Source: HLUCCA09 sp039822045 (GTDB taxonomy: Bacteria > Pseudomonadota > Alphaproteobacteria > Rhodobacterales > Rhodobacteraceae). From it: 64,000 bases of DNA. The stretch covers positions 248,001-312,000 of the forward strand of contig JBCBMY010000003.1 in NCBI GenBank assembly GCA_039822045.1, read 5' to 3'. The position numbers and the translations under genes were made by a program. Positions 16,434-26,130 of this stretch are shown piece after piece. Positions within the stretch are counted from its first letter, which is position 1. Each line of letters opens with the position of its first letter. The notes under the pieces were generated by a model. That model had not been told where the DNA came from, searched no databases, and saw only the letters and a list, made by a program, of their open reading frames with translations.

Positions 16434-19253
16434 TCAGGAGCTCCGGTGTGCCCGGGCGGCGCCCTTTGCGATGGCCTCGCGCAGCTTTCGCTCTAACGAA
16501 GCTCGTTTCGCCTCGGAGTGGATCTTCAGCCCGAACATGTCCTTGACGTAGAAGCTGTCGACCACTTGCGCGCCGTAAGTCGCAATGACGGCCGACGAGA
16601 TGTAGATATTGGCACTCGCCAGAGTGCGCGTCAGATCGTGCAGAAGGCCGGGGCGATCGCGGGTGTCGACCTCGATAATCGTGTAGATGTCCGAGCCTTC
16701 GTTGTCGAACATAATGGTCGTGGGGAAGCGGAAGTCCTGCTCGCGGCGTTTCAGTTTGTCACGCCGTGTCAAGGCCTGACGGGCGACGACTTCGCCCGCG
16801 AGGGTCTTGAGAATAAGATTGCGCAGCTTGGGCAACCGTTCGGCCTCATAGGGGCTGCCCTCGGCGTCCTGAACCCAGAAAAGCGCCGTCGCGTAGCCGT
16901 CCTTTGACGTGTAGGTCCCCGCATCGACCACGTTGGCGCCAGCCAGTGCAAGCGCGCCCGCCATTCGAGAAAAGAGACCCGGATGGTCGGCCATGGCGAA
17001 ACACACGCGGGTTGCGTCATGCGCTTCATCGGGCGTCAGGTCCATCCGGATGTCGGACGCGGCGATCCCGCGCAAGAGCTCGGCGAAGACCACGTGCGCC
17101 TCGGTAGGAAGACCCTGCCAGTAGGGCGGATAGTGGCGCTCGATTTCCGTTTGGAGATCCTCTTTGGGCCAGTCCGGAAGGGCGGCGCGGAGGGCTTCGC
17201 GCGCCTCGTCACCGCGTCGGTCGCGGTTGAGCGCCTCCATACCCTCTTCCAGCACGGTTGCCGTTTCACGATAGAGCGCGCGCAGCAATTGGGCCTTCCA
17301 GTTGTTCCATGTGTTTGGCCCGACACCACGGATGTCGCAGACGGTTAGCACCGTCAGAAGGTCGAGCCGCTTCTGCGTTTTCACGATCTTGGCGAAGTCG
17401 CGGATTGTTCGAGGATCGGACAAGTCCCGCTTTTGGGCGAAGTCGGACATTGCAAGGTGGTAGCGGACGAGCCACTCCACGGTCTCGCATTCCTCTGGCT
17501 TTAGCCTCAGGCGCGGCGCAACCGAACGAGCGATGCGGGCGCCCAAAATCGAATGGTCTTCCGGCCGGCCCTTACCAATGTCGTGCAGGAGCAGCGCCAC
17601 ATACAGAACCTCGCGGTTCACCCCGTTCTTCAGGATCCGCGTGGCGAGCGGGAGTTCTTCCTTCAGTTCGCCATGTTCGATTTGGGCCAGCGCCTTGATC
17701 ACCTGGATCGTATGCTCGTCGACCGTGTAGGAGTGGTAGACGTTGAACTGCATCATCGCGACGATAGGCTCGAACTCCGGGACGAACGCTGACAGTACGC
17801 CGAGTTCGTTCATGCGGCGTAGGGCGCGCTCGGGATTCCCGTGCTTCAGCATCAGGTCGAGGAAGATGCGTGCGGCGTCGGGGTCGCGTCGCATCTTGTC
17901 ATCGATTTGGCCCAGGTTGGCGACCACGAGGCGCATCGCGTCTGGGTGTATCAAGAGACCCGTCCTAAGACCTTCGTCGAAAATCCGAAGCAGGTTCAAA
18001 GGGTCAGCCAAGAACGCATCGGCATCGGCGATTGCAAGCCGGCCCTGCTTTTCCATATAGCCAGGCTTCACCTTGCGGCGCTTGCGGAAGAGCGACTTTA
18101 AGGGGGGCTCGCTCTTGACATGCGCGGCTTCGAGCGAGGTCAGAAAGATGCGCGTCAGTTCGCCCACCCGGGTCGCGTGTCGGAAATAGAGCTGCATAAA
18201 GTGTTCGACGGCGCGACGCCCGCCGTGGTCGGCAAACCCCATCCGCTCAGCCACCTCGACCTGCATGTCGAAGGTCAGCTGGTCCATTGCGCGGCCGTTG
18301 ATCAGATGCAAGTGCGCGCGAACGGCCCACAGAAAGTCCTCTGCCGCAATGAAGGCGCGGTACTCGTCCGCCGTGAAGACGCCAAGGCGTACGAGGTCTT
18401 CGACGCGGTCGACCTGATGAATGTACTTCGCGATCCAGTAGAGCGATTGGAGATCGCGCAAGCCACCCTTGCCCTCTTTGACGTTGGGCTCGAGCATATA
18501 GCGCTGGCCGCCCTGCTTGCGGTGGCGTTGCGCTCGTTCCTGCAGTTTGGCTTCGATGAAGTCCTTGCCGGTGCTTGAGAACAGGTCTGATCGCAGCCGG
18601 TCGTTGAGCTCCGTCGCAAGTGCGGTGTCTCCCGCCAACAGGCGCATTTCGAGCAGCGACGTGCGAATCGTCATGTCCTCACGACCCAACCGCAGGCACT
18701 CTCGCACGGTTCGCGTTGCGTGGCCGACTTTCAACCGCAAGTCCCAAAGGATGTAGAGGGTCTCTTCGACCACGGTTTCGACGCGGGGTGTCACCTTGCC
18801 AGGGGCAAGAAACAGGAGATCTACGTCGGAATAGGGCGCCATCTCCGCCCGACCATAGCCGCCGACTGCAAGCATCGCGAGGCGGTCGGCCTTCAACGCG
18901 GCAGCGGTCGATGGATGCAAGAGTGCTTCGGCCGCCCAAAGGGCCGTTGCCGTTATGCCGTCCGTTAATAATGCGTAGGATGCCACAAGCGGGCGCGCTT
19001 TGCGCGGTGAGCTCTTGAACTCGGTCTCAATGCGATTGCGACCCGCCCTGAGGGCATCGCTAAGGACGCTGACGACGTTTCCGCGCGACACGTTCGCACC
19101 GTACCCCGTCAGCGCCGCACGCAGTTTAGAGACGTCTATGATCTCGTTGGCCGGGCAAATTGGGCCGGTGTCGGTGTGGCGTGGCGGTTCGAAGCCGGCG
19201 CCGCCGCCGGGCTCAGAATCCGGCGCCGCCGAAGCGTCTGGGAGCAGGGTCAA
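16434..19253 (-). CDS. glnD: [Protein-PII] uridylyltransferase/uridylyl-removing enzyme
   Basis: A 939-residue nitrogen sensor that adds UMP to, or removes it from, PII proteins according to glutamine. Domains in order: nucleotidyltransferase with GGYGRAEMAPYSDVD (about residues 125-140), a GlnE-like helical region, an HD hydrolase domain with LLLHDIGKGR, and two C-terminal ACT domains (HPGLFSRMAGAL and RPGLLHDLTRTL). The only start giving the conserved ICPANEIID N-terminus is the TTG at 19253, 41 bases inside the upstream lipoprotein gene. PII uridylylation also feeds into nif control, so it fits a diazotroph. Confidence 0.95.
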   Translation of the reverse strand: MTLLPDASAAPDSEPGGGAGFEPPRHTDTGPICPANEIIDVSKLRAALTGYGANVSRGNVVSVLSDALRAGRNRIETEFKSSPRKARPLVASYALLTDGITATALWAAEALLHPSTAAALKADRLAMLAVGGYGRAEMAPYSDVDLLFLAPGKVTPRVETVVEETLYILWDLRLKVGHATRTVRECLRLGREDMTIRTSLLEMRLLAGDTALATELNDRLRSDLFSSTGKDFIEAKLQERAQRHRKQGGQRYMLEPNVKEGKGGLRDLQSLYWIAKYIHQVDRVEDLVRLGVFTADEYRAFIAAEDFLWAVRAHLHLINGRAMDQLTFDMQVEVAERMGFADHGGRRAVEHFMQLYFRHATRVGELTRIFLTSLEAAHVKSEPPLKSLFRKRRKVKPGYMEKQGRLAIADADAFLADPLNLLRIFDEGLRTGLLIHPDAMRLVVANLGQIDDKMRRDPDAARIFLDLMLKHGNPERALRRMNELGVLSAFVPEFEPIVAMMQFNVYHSYTVDEHTIQVIKALAQIEHGELKEELPLATRILKNGVNREVLYVALLLHDIGKGRPEDHSILGARIARSVAPRLRLKPEECETVEWLVRYHLAMSDFAQKRDLSDPRTIRDFAKIVKTQKRLDLLTVLTVCDIRGVGPNTWNNWKAQLLRALYRETATVLEEGMEALNRDRRGDEAREALRAALPDWPKEDLQTEIERHYPPYWQGLPTEAHVVFAELLRGIAASDIRMDLTPDEAHDATRVCFAMADHPGLFSRMAGALALAGANVVDAGTYTSKDGYATALFWVQDAEGSPYEAERLPKLRNLILKTLAGEVVARQALTRRDKLKRREQDFRFPTTIMFDNEGSDIYTIIEVDTRDRPGLLHDLTRTLASANIYISSAVIATYGAQVVDSFYVKDMFGLKIHSEAKRASLERKLREAIAKGAARAHRSS

Positions 19254-20397
19254 TCACCACCACCTGGTTGTTCTGGATCTGGGCCACGGCCAGGCCCCGT
19301 TCGTTGGTCCCATCGCTCCGCAGCCTGAAGATGCCGTTGACGCCGACAAACCCCGATCCCGTCGTCAGGGCGCTGCGGGACAGCGCGTTAGATCGGCCAC
19401 TTGCTACCAATGCGCCGATCGCTGCAATTCCGTCATAGGCCAGTCCCGCAAGGGGATGCGGCCCGGAGCCGAACGATTGGGCATAGCGACTGCGGAAGTT
19501 GGCGTTCAAGTTTGGATCCGGCAAAGCGAGCCAGGCGCCCTGAAGGCCAGGCTGTTGCAGTGCCGCAGCGGGCAAGTCGAGGCGCGCAAGCCCGATGAAC
19601 TGAGACGTGGACGAAGACACGCCCTCTTCGCGCAGGTACTGGGGCAGAAACGCCATTGCACCGGCGTTGTCCGAGGTGAAGAACAGCGCGCTCGCATTGG
19701 TCGCCGGGACCTGGGCCGCGACCTCGTTCGCGGCCCTCCGGATACCGGCCTCCGACAGGTCGAACGACACATTGCCCACGACATTGGAGCGGTTGCTTGA
19801 GGCCGCGTTGACGATTGCGTCGCGCCCGATTTCCTCGGCCGTTGTGCGCGCATTGACCACGATGATGTCGCCGTTTCCGCGGGACGCGGCGTAACTTGTC
19901 AGGCGTGAGGCGACATTGTCGAAGGTTGTGCCGAGGATAAAGACGTTGGGGCTGGATTGGGCGATGTCGGGATTGTTTGAGAATGCAAGAACGTTCGTGC
20001 CGGACGACGCGGCTGCGAGGCCGGCGCCGTTGGCGGCCGCGGCATAAAGGGGGCCCAGAATGATCTTTGCGCCATCGGAAATCGCAGTATTCGTTGCCGT
20101 GTTCGCCCCGCTCTGACTGCCGCCAGTAGAATAGACGCGAAGGTCGATCTGAACGCCTTCAAGGTCAGCAATCGCTAAGCGCGCCGCATTCTCGAGGCTC
20201 TGCGAGACCAGAGCGTCGCCCCCTCCGCCACCCGGAACCAGAAGAGCGACGGGCACGGGCGCGGACGGGTCGATCGCCGGTCCGTCCCCACCGACGCCCG
20301 ACAGAAGCGTAGGATCGCAGCCAGCGAGAAAGAGCGCGGCGGCAAGGGCTGCAACTCTGGCGGCGACGATGCGGGGGATATTCAAGGCGAACATCAT
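19213..20397 (-). CDS. Penicillin-binding protein activator, LpoA/LppC-like lipoprotein
   Basis: A 394-residue outer-membrane lipoprotein candidate. The signal peptide ends in lipobox LFLAGC. A type 1 periplasmic-binding fold follows (VPVALLVPGGGGGDA, ILGPLYAAAANG, NVLAFSNNPDIA, GLAYDGIAAIGALV), as in LpoA-type activators of peptidoglycan synthases. Its 3' end overlaps the start of glnD by 41 bp. It is divergent from rsmI, matching the usual lppC/rsmI/yraN neighbourhood. Tandem ATGs at 20397 and 20394 are both usable. Confidence 0.85.
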   Translation of the reverse strand: MMFALNIPRIVAARVAALAAALFLAGCDPTLLSGVGGDGPAIDPSAPVPVALLVPGGGGGDALVSQSLENAARLAIADLEGVQIDLRVYSTGGSQSGANTATNTAISDGAKIILGPLYAAAANGAGLAAASSGTNVLAFSNNPDIAQSSPNVFILGTTFDNVASRLTSYAASRGNGDIIVVNARTTAEEIGRDAIVNAASSNRSNVVGNVSFDLSEAGIRRAANEVAAQVPATNASALFFTSDNAGAMAFLPQYLREEGVSSSTSQFIGLARLDLPAAALQQPGLQGAWLALPDPNLNANFRSRYAQSFGSGPHPLAGLAYDGIAAIGALVASGRSNALSRSALTTGSGFVGVNGIFRLRSDGTNERGLAVAQIQNNQVVVIDPAPRRFGGAGF

Positions 20398-20530
20398 GGG
20401 ATAGCTCTTCCGTCCTGCGCGTTGTCGTCTTGTGGCGTTTGCCGGTTTGTCGCACGGCCGTAGCGACTACGGGATCTCGAGCGCCGGCTCTGCGCGGGCA
20501 TCACCGTAGGCGCGGCAAGGGAGCAAGTAA

Positions 20531-21415
20531 ATGACCGACACCGCAGGGGCGCGCGTATTTCGCAAGGTCCCGCTGGCATCCGGGCTGCACCTTGTGGCCA
20601 CGCCGATCGGGGCCGCACGAGACATCACGTTGCGGGCCCTTGATGTCCTTGCTTCTGCCGAGGTTCTGGCCGCGGAAGACACGCGGACGCTGAAACACCT
20701 CCTGGATCTGCATGGTGTCCCGATCGAAGGTCGAACGATCTTGGCCTATCATGACCGTAACGGCGCGGCGCAACGGCCACGCCTGTTGGGGCTGTTGGCG
20801 GACGGACGAAGCATCGCCTATGCATCTGACGCGGGCACACCCCTGGTTGCCGATCCGGGCTTTCAGCTCGCGCGTGCAGCAATCGCCTCGGGTCACGACG
20901 TTCACGCGGTGCCCGGGCCTTCGGCGGTGCTTGCGTCACTGACGCTGGCGGGCCTGCCGACAGATCGGTTCATGTTCGCCGGCTTCCCGCCCCCGTCGGG
21001 TGCCGCACGCGCGTCGTGGCTTTCCGATGTGCTGACCGTGCGTGCAACCCTTGTGTTGTTTGAGGCACCCCGGCGCGTCGGGTCTTTGCTGTCGGCCCTT
21101 ATCGAGCTTGGCGCGGGTGCGCGCGCGGCGGCCCTGTGTCGCGAAATCACTAAGCGGTTCGAAGAGGTGCGTCGCGGGCCTCTCGAGAGCTTGGCGGAAA
21201 GCGTTGCGGCGGACGCGCCCCGCGGTGAGATCGTCCTCGTTTTGGGTCCGCCCGAGAAGCAACTTGCGACGCTTGAGGAGATTGACGAGGCCCTGCAAGA
21301 GGCGCTCAAGACGATGCGCCTGAAAGACGCGGCGACTGAGGTGGCGCGGAAGACTGGCGGAAGTAAACGGGAGATTTACCAACGCGCATTAACCCTGAAG
21401 GACGAGCCGGAATGA
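20531..21415 (+). CDS. rsmI: 16S rRNA 2'-O-methyltransferase RsmI
   Basis: A 294-residue SAM-dependent tetrapyrrole-methylase-fold enzyme that methylates the 2'-O of C1402 in 16S rRNA. Motifs: LHLVATPIGAARDITLRALDVL, the AEDTRTLKHLL segment, ASDAGTPLVADPGFQL and the long-range AVPGPSAVLASLTLAGLPTD. The ATG at 20531 follows GGGAGCAAGTAA. The stop overlaps yraN by four bases (ATGA). Length and gene order are those of the conserved rsmI-yraN operon. Confidence 0.95.
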   Translation: MTDTAGARVFRKVPLASGLHLVATPIGAARDITLRALDVLASAEVLAAEDTRTLKHLLDLHGVPIEGRTILAYHDRNGAAQRPRLLGLLADGRSIAYASDAGTPLVADPGFQLARAAIASGHDVHAVPGPSAVLASLTLAGLPTDRFMFAGFPPPSGAARASWLSDVLTVRATLVLFEAPRRVGSLLSALIELGAGARAAALCREITKRFEEVRRGPLESLAESVAADAPRGEIVLVLGPPEKQLATLEEIDEALQEALKTMRLKDAATEVARKTGGSKREIYQRALTLKDEPE

Positions 21416-21849
21416 AGAAGGCGACGGCTCACAGGGAGGCAGGGATGGCGCGACGGTCACGAAAGAGAACGGGGCAGGTTGCAGGGGATCTGTCGCAAAA
21501 GGGTCTTCGAGCGCATCTTTCGGGGTTTTGCGCAGAGGACATGGTCGAGCGACACTATGTCGGCACCGGTCATGGCGTCGTCGCACGGCGTTGGCGCGCC
21601 CAAAGTGGCGAGATCGATTTGATTGCCAGCGACGGGGATGCCCTTGTGTTTGTCGAGGTCAAATATGCGCCGAGCTTCGATCGTGCTGCCGAGAGCCTTC
21701 AAGATCGTCAGATCGCCCGTTTGCTGAATGCGGCCCGCGAGTTCCTGGCGACTGCGCCCAAGGGCGAATTGACGGATGTCCGGTTCGACCTTGCCTTGGT
21801 CAATGGCATGGGCCGCGTTCAGGTCGTCGAGAATGCCATCTGGGCGTGA
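21412..21849 (+). CDS. yraN: YraN/UPF0102 family endonuclease-fold protein
   Basis: A 145-residue small restriction-endonuclease-like protein. The core motif is GEIDLIA followed by LVFVEVKYA (the D...ExK catalytic triad pattern). Helical R/K-rich segments surround it. It overlaps rsmI (ATGA) and is followed by gshB after 76 bp. A second in-frame ATG twelve codons in (MARRSRKRTG) is also possible. The exact substrate of the family is unsettled; a role in DNA processing is inferred from the fold. Confidence 0.88.
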   Translation: MKKATAHREAGMARRSRKRTGQVAGDLSQKGLRAHLSGFCAEDMVERHYVGTGHGVVARRWRAQSGEIDLIASDGDALVFVEVKYAPSFDRAAESLQDRQIARLLNAAREFLATAPKGELTDVRFDLALVNGMGRVQVVENAIWA

Positions 21850-21925
21850 GGCGTCCCTCTGCCCTTGCCTCCCCTACCGCGCTGCGCGATGAACCGCGTC
21901 AATGGCACGGCTTGGGGTGGGGTAT

Positions 21926-22864
21926 ATGCGAGTTGCATTCCAGATGGATCCGATTGGCGGCGTCGATATCGAGGCCGATAGCAGCTTTCGCCTCGCCGAG
22001 GCGGCGCAGGACCGCGGGCACAAGTTATACTTCTACACTCCGGACGATCTGAATTGGCGAGACGGGCGCGTGTCAGCCGATGGCCAGGCGATGGAGGTCC
22101 GTCGCGTGCGCGGTGATCACGTGACGCTCGGACCGAAGGAGACGCTCGATCTACACCAGATGGACGTCATCTGGCTTCGGCAGGACCCGCCCTTTGATAT
22201 GGGCTATATCACGACAACACACTTGCTTGAGCGCTTGGCCGATGACGCGCTGGTCGTAAACGACCCGTTCTGGGTGCGAAACTCCCCCGAGAAACTCCTC
22301 GTCCTTGAGTTCCCTGAGCTGATCCCGCCGACCATGATCGCCCGAAGTCTTGATGCCTTGAAGCGGTTCAAGGAGGAGCATGGCGACATCATCCTCAAGC
22401 CGCTCTATGGCAATGGCGGTGCAGGTGTCTTTCGTTTGCCCGAAAGCGATCGCAACCTCGTTTCACTCCATGAGCTCTTCTCCGGCATCAATCGCGAGCC
22501 TCTCATCGCTCAGGCGTACCTGTCGGAGGTCGTGCAAGGTGACAAGCGTGTGATCCTCGTCGACGGCGAGCCGGTCGGTGCGATCAATCGCGTACCCGCG
22601 AAGGGGGAAACCCGATCCAACTTGCATGTCGGCGGCCGGCCCGAGCCGGCGCCCCTGACCGAACGAGATCGCGAGATCTGCGCTGCGATCGGCCCGGTCC
22701 TGCGGGAGCGCGGTCAGATCTTTGTCGGCATCGACGTCATCGGCGGTCGGCTCACCGAGATCAACGTGACGTCGCCGACAGGCATCCAAGAACTCGAGCG
22801 CTTCGACGGGATCGACGTGGCGGGTCAGATCTGGGAAGCAATCGAGAAAAAGACAGGCGCGTGA
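21926..22864 (+). CDS. gshB: Glutathione synthetase
   Basis: A 312-residue ATP-grasp enzyme joining gamma-glutamylcysteine and glycine. Motifs: AFQMDPIGGVDIEADSSF at the N-terminus, WLRQDPPFDMGYITTTHLLE, ILKPLYGNGGAGVFRL, DKRVILVDGEPVGAINRVP, and INVTSPTGIQELE near the C-terminus. The ATG at 21926 gives the normal family start; a possible upstream in-frame start at 21902 lies in a poorly conserved stretch. The stop overlaps the next gene (GTGA). A glutathione S-transferase is encoded a few genes downstream. Confidence 0.95.
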   Translation: MRVAFQMDPIGGVDIEADSSFRLAEAAQDRGHKLYFYTPDDLNWRDGRVSADGQAMEVRRVRGDHVTLGPKETLDLHQMDVIWLRQDPPFDMGYITTTHLLERLADDALVVNDPFWVRNSPEKLLVLEFPELIPPTMIARSLDALKRFKEEHGDIILKPLYGNGGAGVFRLPESDRNLVSLHELFSGINREPLIAQAYLSEVVQGDKRVILVDGEPVGAINRVPAKGETRSNLHVGGRPEPAPLTERDREICAAIGPVLRERGQIFVGIDVIGGRLTEINVTSPTGIQELERFDGIDVAGQIWEAIEKKTGA

Positions 22865-23793
22865 GACCGGTGCCCTCGCGCCGGCTCCTTATGCTGAATG
22901 CAATTCTGCGCAACTTGATCAAGCCAAAGCTTGCGCGCACGCCCGGTCCGCTCGAAGCGCGGATTGCGTTCGACAGAGCCGCCAGGCTTGGATTTCGTCG
23001 TCCGCCGTTCCTTCTGCACCTCGTGGATGCGGGATCTCCGAAGGTTCACTGGATCAGCAGTGGCGCTCCGAAGGGGCGGCGAGTGATCCTGTACTTCCAC
23101 GGTGGCGCCTATTTCGCTGGCAGCCCTTGGACACATTGCGGATTGGTCGGTCGCCTTAGCCGATTGACGAGATGGCGCGCCGCTATGCCTGAATACCGAC
23201 GTGCCCCGGAACACCCTGCGCCGGCCGCGTTCGAGGACGCGCGGGCTGCCCACGACCGGCTGATGGGCCTTGGTTTGCGCGCTGACGAGATCGTGCTTGC
23301 GGGCGATAGCGCGGGGGGTGGTCTTGCGCTTGCACTCCTGGCCGATCTCTGCGCGAGAGGCCGGCAGCCCGCAGGTGCGGTGGTGTTTTCGCCGTGGGTC
23401 GATCTCACCTTGTCTGGGGTAAGCCTGAGCACCAACGCCACGGCGGACCCGATTATGGTAGCCGAGCGTGCGCATGATGTTGCAGGCTATGTCCTCGGGA
23501 CAAATGGTGTTGCGGCGGACGATCCCCGGGTATCGCCGCTGTTTGCTGCGTTTGCCTCACCGCCGCCGGTTCTTCTTCACGTCGGGGCGAGCGAGGTTCT
23601 GCGCGATGACGCAGTCCGGATGGCAGACCGACTGCGCAAGTCTGGCGGGCGCGTGCTCCTCGAAGAATGGCCCGATGTGCCGCATGCTTGGCAGCTATTC
23701 GACGGCTGGATCCCCGAAGCGCGCGACGCTCTGCGGGGTGCGGCCGCGTTTATTCAGGACCTGGATCGATCTAGCGGCCCGCAGCAAGGCTGA
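22861..23793 (+). CDS. Alpha/beta hydrolase, hormone-sensitive-lipase family
   Basis: A 310-residue esterase-like protein. The oxyanion-hole HGGA is in YFHGGAYFAGSP and the nucleophile elbow in LAGDSAGGGLALAL (GDSAGG). The acid residue is probably in the GASEVLRDDAVRMA segment and the His in VPHAWQLF. It resembles HSL/acetyl-esterase hydrolases; the substrate is unknown. The GTG at 22861 overlaps the gshB stop by four bases; an in-frame ATG at 22891 is the alternative. Its 3' end overlaps the convergent comM gene by 23 bp. Confidence 0.88.
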   Translation: MRPVPSRRLLMLNAILRNLIKPKLARTPGPLEARIAFDRAARLGFRRPPFLLHLVDAGSPKVHWISSGAPKGRRVILYFHGGAYFAGSPWTHCGLVGRLSRLTRWRAAMPEYRRAPEHPAPAAFEDARAAHDRLMGLGLRADEIVLAGDSAGGGLALALLADLCARGRQPAGAVVFSPWVDLTLSGVSLSTNATADPIMVAERAHDVAGYVLGTNGVAADDPRVSPLFAAFASPPPVLLHVGASEVLRDDAVRMADRLRKSGGRVLLEEWPDVPHAWQLFDGWIPEARDALRGAAAFIQDLDRSSGPQQG

Positions 23794-25285
23794 GGCGGAA
23801 ACTCAAGGCTTCGGCCACATGGGCACGCCCAACTGTTTCGGCGCCTTCGAGATCGGCCACAGTCCGCGCGACACGCAGAACCCTGTGGTAGCCCCGCGCG
23901 GACAGACCGAAGCGATCGGCAGCCTTTGCCAACAAATCGCGCGCTGCGGGTTCGGGTGTGGCCACATCCTCTAGGACGCGCCCTTCAGCATCGGCATTCA
24001 CGCGAATGGAGGTGTGGTCTGCGTAGCGTTCATCTTGCACATGACGCGCACGGGCAACGCGGATTGCGATGTCGGCACTGCCGTCCTGGGGTTCTGGCAG
24101 GTCGAGCGCTGTATATGGCACCGGCGGCACTTCGATGCGCAGGTCGAACCGGTCCATCAGGGGGCCAGAAATCCGCCCAAGATAGTCGGCTCCGCATTGT
24201 GGCACGCGCGCGCAAGCCCGGCTCGGATCGGAAAGATATCCGCACTTGCAGGGGTTGGCCGCGGCAACCAGCAGAAACCGGCAGGGATACCGGACATGGG
24301 CATTGGCGCGCGCCACCACGACCTCGCCCGTCTCGATCGGCTGACGTAGGGTTTCGAGCACCTGTCGGGGAAATTCGGGAAGCTCGTCGAGAAAGAGCAC
24401 GCCATTGTGGGCCAGAGAGACTTCACCTGGTTTGGCCCCGCGACCACCGCCCGTGATCGCAGCGCTCGATGCCGTGTGGTGGGGCTCCCGGAAGGGGCGC
24501 GAGCGCGAGATGCCGCCCTCTTTGAGGAGCCCTGCGAGCGAATGGATCATCGATGTCTCTAGCGCTTCAGTCGGGCTCAGTGGCGGCAGGATGCCGGGCA
24601 AGCGCGCCGCCAGCATCGACTTTCCGGACCCAGGAGGACCGACCAGAAGCACGTGATGTCGGCCAGCGGCAGCGATCTCGACCGCCCGCTTCGCGCGCTC
24701 CTGGCCCTTGACGTCGGCGAAGTCACGCTGGCCAGGATCGCTGGCGACCTCGCCTGGCTCGGCCGGGTCGAGCGCCGACTGTCCGGTAAGATGCCGGATC
24801 ACGTCGACAAGGCTGGCCGGCGCTATCACTTTGGTGGAGCCGACCCATGCCGCTTCGGCGCCGCAGCCGCGCGGGCACATGAGTGCGCGCTCTTCGCTTG
24901 CCGCCGCCATCGCCGCGGGCAGTGCGCCCAGTACGGGAACAAGCGCGCCGTCGAGCGAGATTTCGCCAAGGGCGAGCATCCCTTCCACAAGGTCCTGCGG
25001 GACGATTTCAAGTGCGGCGAGAAGGGCCAGAGCGATCGGCAGGTCGAAATGTGATCCTTCCTTGGGCAGGTCCGCCGGCGCAAGATTGATGGTGATCCGC
25101 TTCGATGGAAGCGCAATTGCGAGCGTGTTGAGGGCCGAGCGCACCCGGTCGCGCGCCTCGCTCACGGCTTTGTCTGGCAAGCCGACGATCGAGAACGCGG
25201 GCACCCCCGGCGACACCGCACACTGCACCTCGACAGACCTCGCCTCGATCCCCTCGAACGCCACGGTATGGGCGCGTGCCAACAT
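23771..25285 (-). CDS. comM: YifB/ComM family Mg-chelatase-like AAA+ ATPase
   Basis: A 504-residue AAA+ protein. An N-terminal Lon-like ChlI domain (VEVQCAV to ALGEISLDG) precedes the ATPase core with Walker A LLVGPPGSGKSML, the REPHHTAS motif, Walker B GVLFLDELPEF and a C-terminal Mg_chelatase_C domain. Homologues act as hexameric branch-migration helicases that aid natural transformation and recombination. A cysteine cluster (CKCGYLSDPSRACARVPQC) is normal for the family. The ATG is at 25285. It is convergent with, and slightly overlaps, the hydrolase gene. Confidence 0.93.
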   Translation of the reverse strand: MLARAHTVAFEGIEARSVEVQCAVSPGVPAFSIVGLPDKAVSEARDRVRSALNTLAIALPSKRITINLAPADLPKEGSHFDLPIALALLAALEIVPQDLVEGMLALGEISLDGALVPVLGALPAAMAAASEERALMCPRGCGAEAAWVGSTKVIAPASLVDVIRHLTGQSALDPAEPGEVASDPGQRDFADVKGQERAKRAVEIAAAGRHHVLLVGPPGSGKSMLAARLPGILPPLSPTEALETSMIHSLAGLLKEGGISRSRPFREPHHTASSAAITGGGRGAKPGEVSLAHNGVLFLDELPEFPRQVLETLRQPIETGEVVVARANAHVRYPCRFLLVAAANPCKCGYLSDPSRACARVPQCGADYLGRISGPLMDRFDLRIEVPPVPYTALDLPEPQDGSADIAIRVARARHVQDERYADHTSIRVNADAEGRVLEDVATPEPAARDLLAKAADRFGLSARGYHRVLRVARTVADLEGAETVGRAHVAEALSFRLSLAAGR

Positions 25286-25368
25286 GAATGGCCCCCTGGT
25301 CTCCCCGTTTATCGTTAAGCGATACCTTCCAATGGGTTACCGATGCGTTAACGAGGGCGATCATCTCG

Positions 25369-26058
25369 TCAACTGGGCCACTGCCGGGTGGCGAGTTCCA
25401 TCGCGTACCGCTTCAGATCGGTGCCTTCGGCGAGACCGGCGCGACGCCACGACTGGAATGCTGGGTCGGCCAGATGGGCACTGACATAGGCACTGGCAGC
25501 CTCGCCGACGGGCAGATCGTAGGTGGCGATACGCGCCGCAACCGGAGCGAAAAAGGCGTCTGCAATCGAGTACTCGCCGCAAAGCCAGGGGCCTTTGGGC
25601 AGGCAGGCGGCGCGCGCCGATACCCACAGCGATTCAATACGTAAGAGGTCTGCACAAACAGCCGGATCTGGTTCAAAACCGTCATACGCGACGCGAAGGT
25701 TCATCGGGCATGCGTTGCGCAAAGCCTCGAAGCCGGCATGCATTTCAGCCGCCAGCGCGCGGGCCGTGGCCCGGGAGCGTGGGTTGGACGGCCATAGCTC
25801 GGAGCTGGGAAATCGGTCGGCCAGCTCCTCAGCAATCGCCAGGCTCTCTCCCACAACCGCACCGTCTTGCGTAAGAAGCGTGGGAACGGTGCGTGCGGGC
25901 GAAAGGCCTTCCCTGGCGAGTAAACCCGCGACACCCACGGGATCTGCGAAGTCGATGAAGCGGAGGTCGACGGGCAGTGCAAATCGTGCGATCAGAAGAC
26001 CGATGCGCATCGACCAACTCGAATAGCTTCGGTTGCCGAGATAAAGTGTCAGATCCAT
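25369..26058 (-). CDS. Glutathione S-transferase family protein
   Basis: A 229-residue thioredoxin-fold plus helical-domain protein. The N-terminal domain has LYLGNRSYSSWSMRIGLLI, with a Ser/Tyr-rich active-site loop. The glutathione-binding VPTLLTQDGAVVGESLAIAEEL follows at about residues 58-80. The C-terminal domain has the N-capping-like SIADAFFAPVAARIATY. Probably conjugates or reduces substrates with glutathione; the substrate is not known. It lies between comM and a histidine phosphatase on the same strand. Confidence 0.9.
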   Translation of the reverse strand: MDLTLYLGNRSYSSWSMRIGLLIARFALPVDLRFIDFADPVGVAGLLAREGLSPARTVPTLLTQDGAVVGESLAIAEELADRFPSSELWPSNPRSRATARALAAEMHAGFEALRNACPMNLRVAYDGFEPDPAVCADLLRIESLWVSARAACLPKGPWLCGEYSIADAFFAPVAARIATYDLPVGEAASAYVSAHLADPAFQSWRRAGLAEGTDLKRYAMELATRQWPS

Positions 26059-26130
26059 CTGCGCCTCCCTTTGTATCGGCTTAGAGCGGCGAGGTGGTCC
26101 TCATCCAATGAAGGTTTGCGCTCTCGACGA

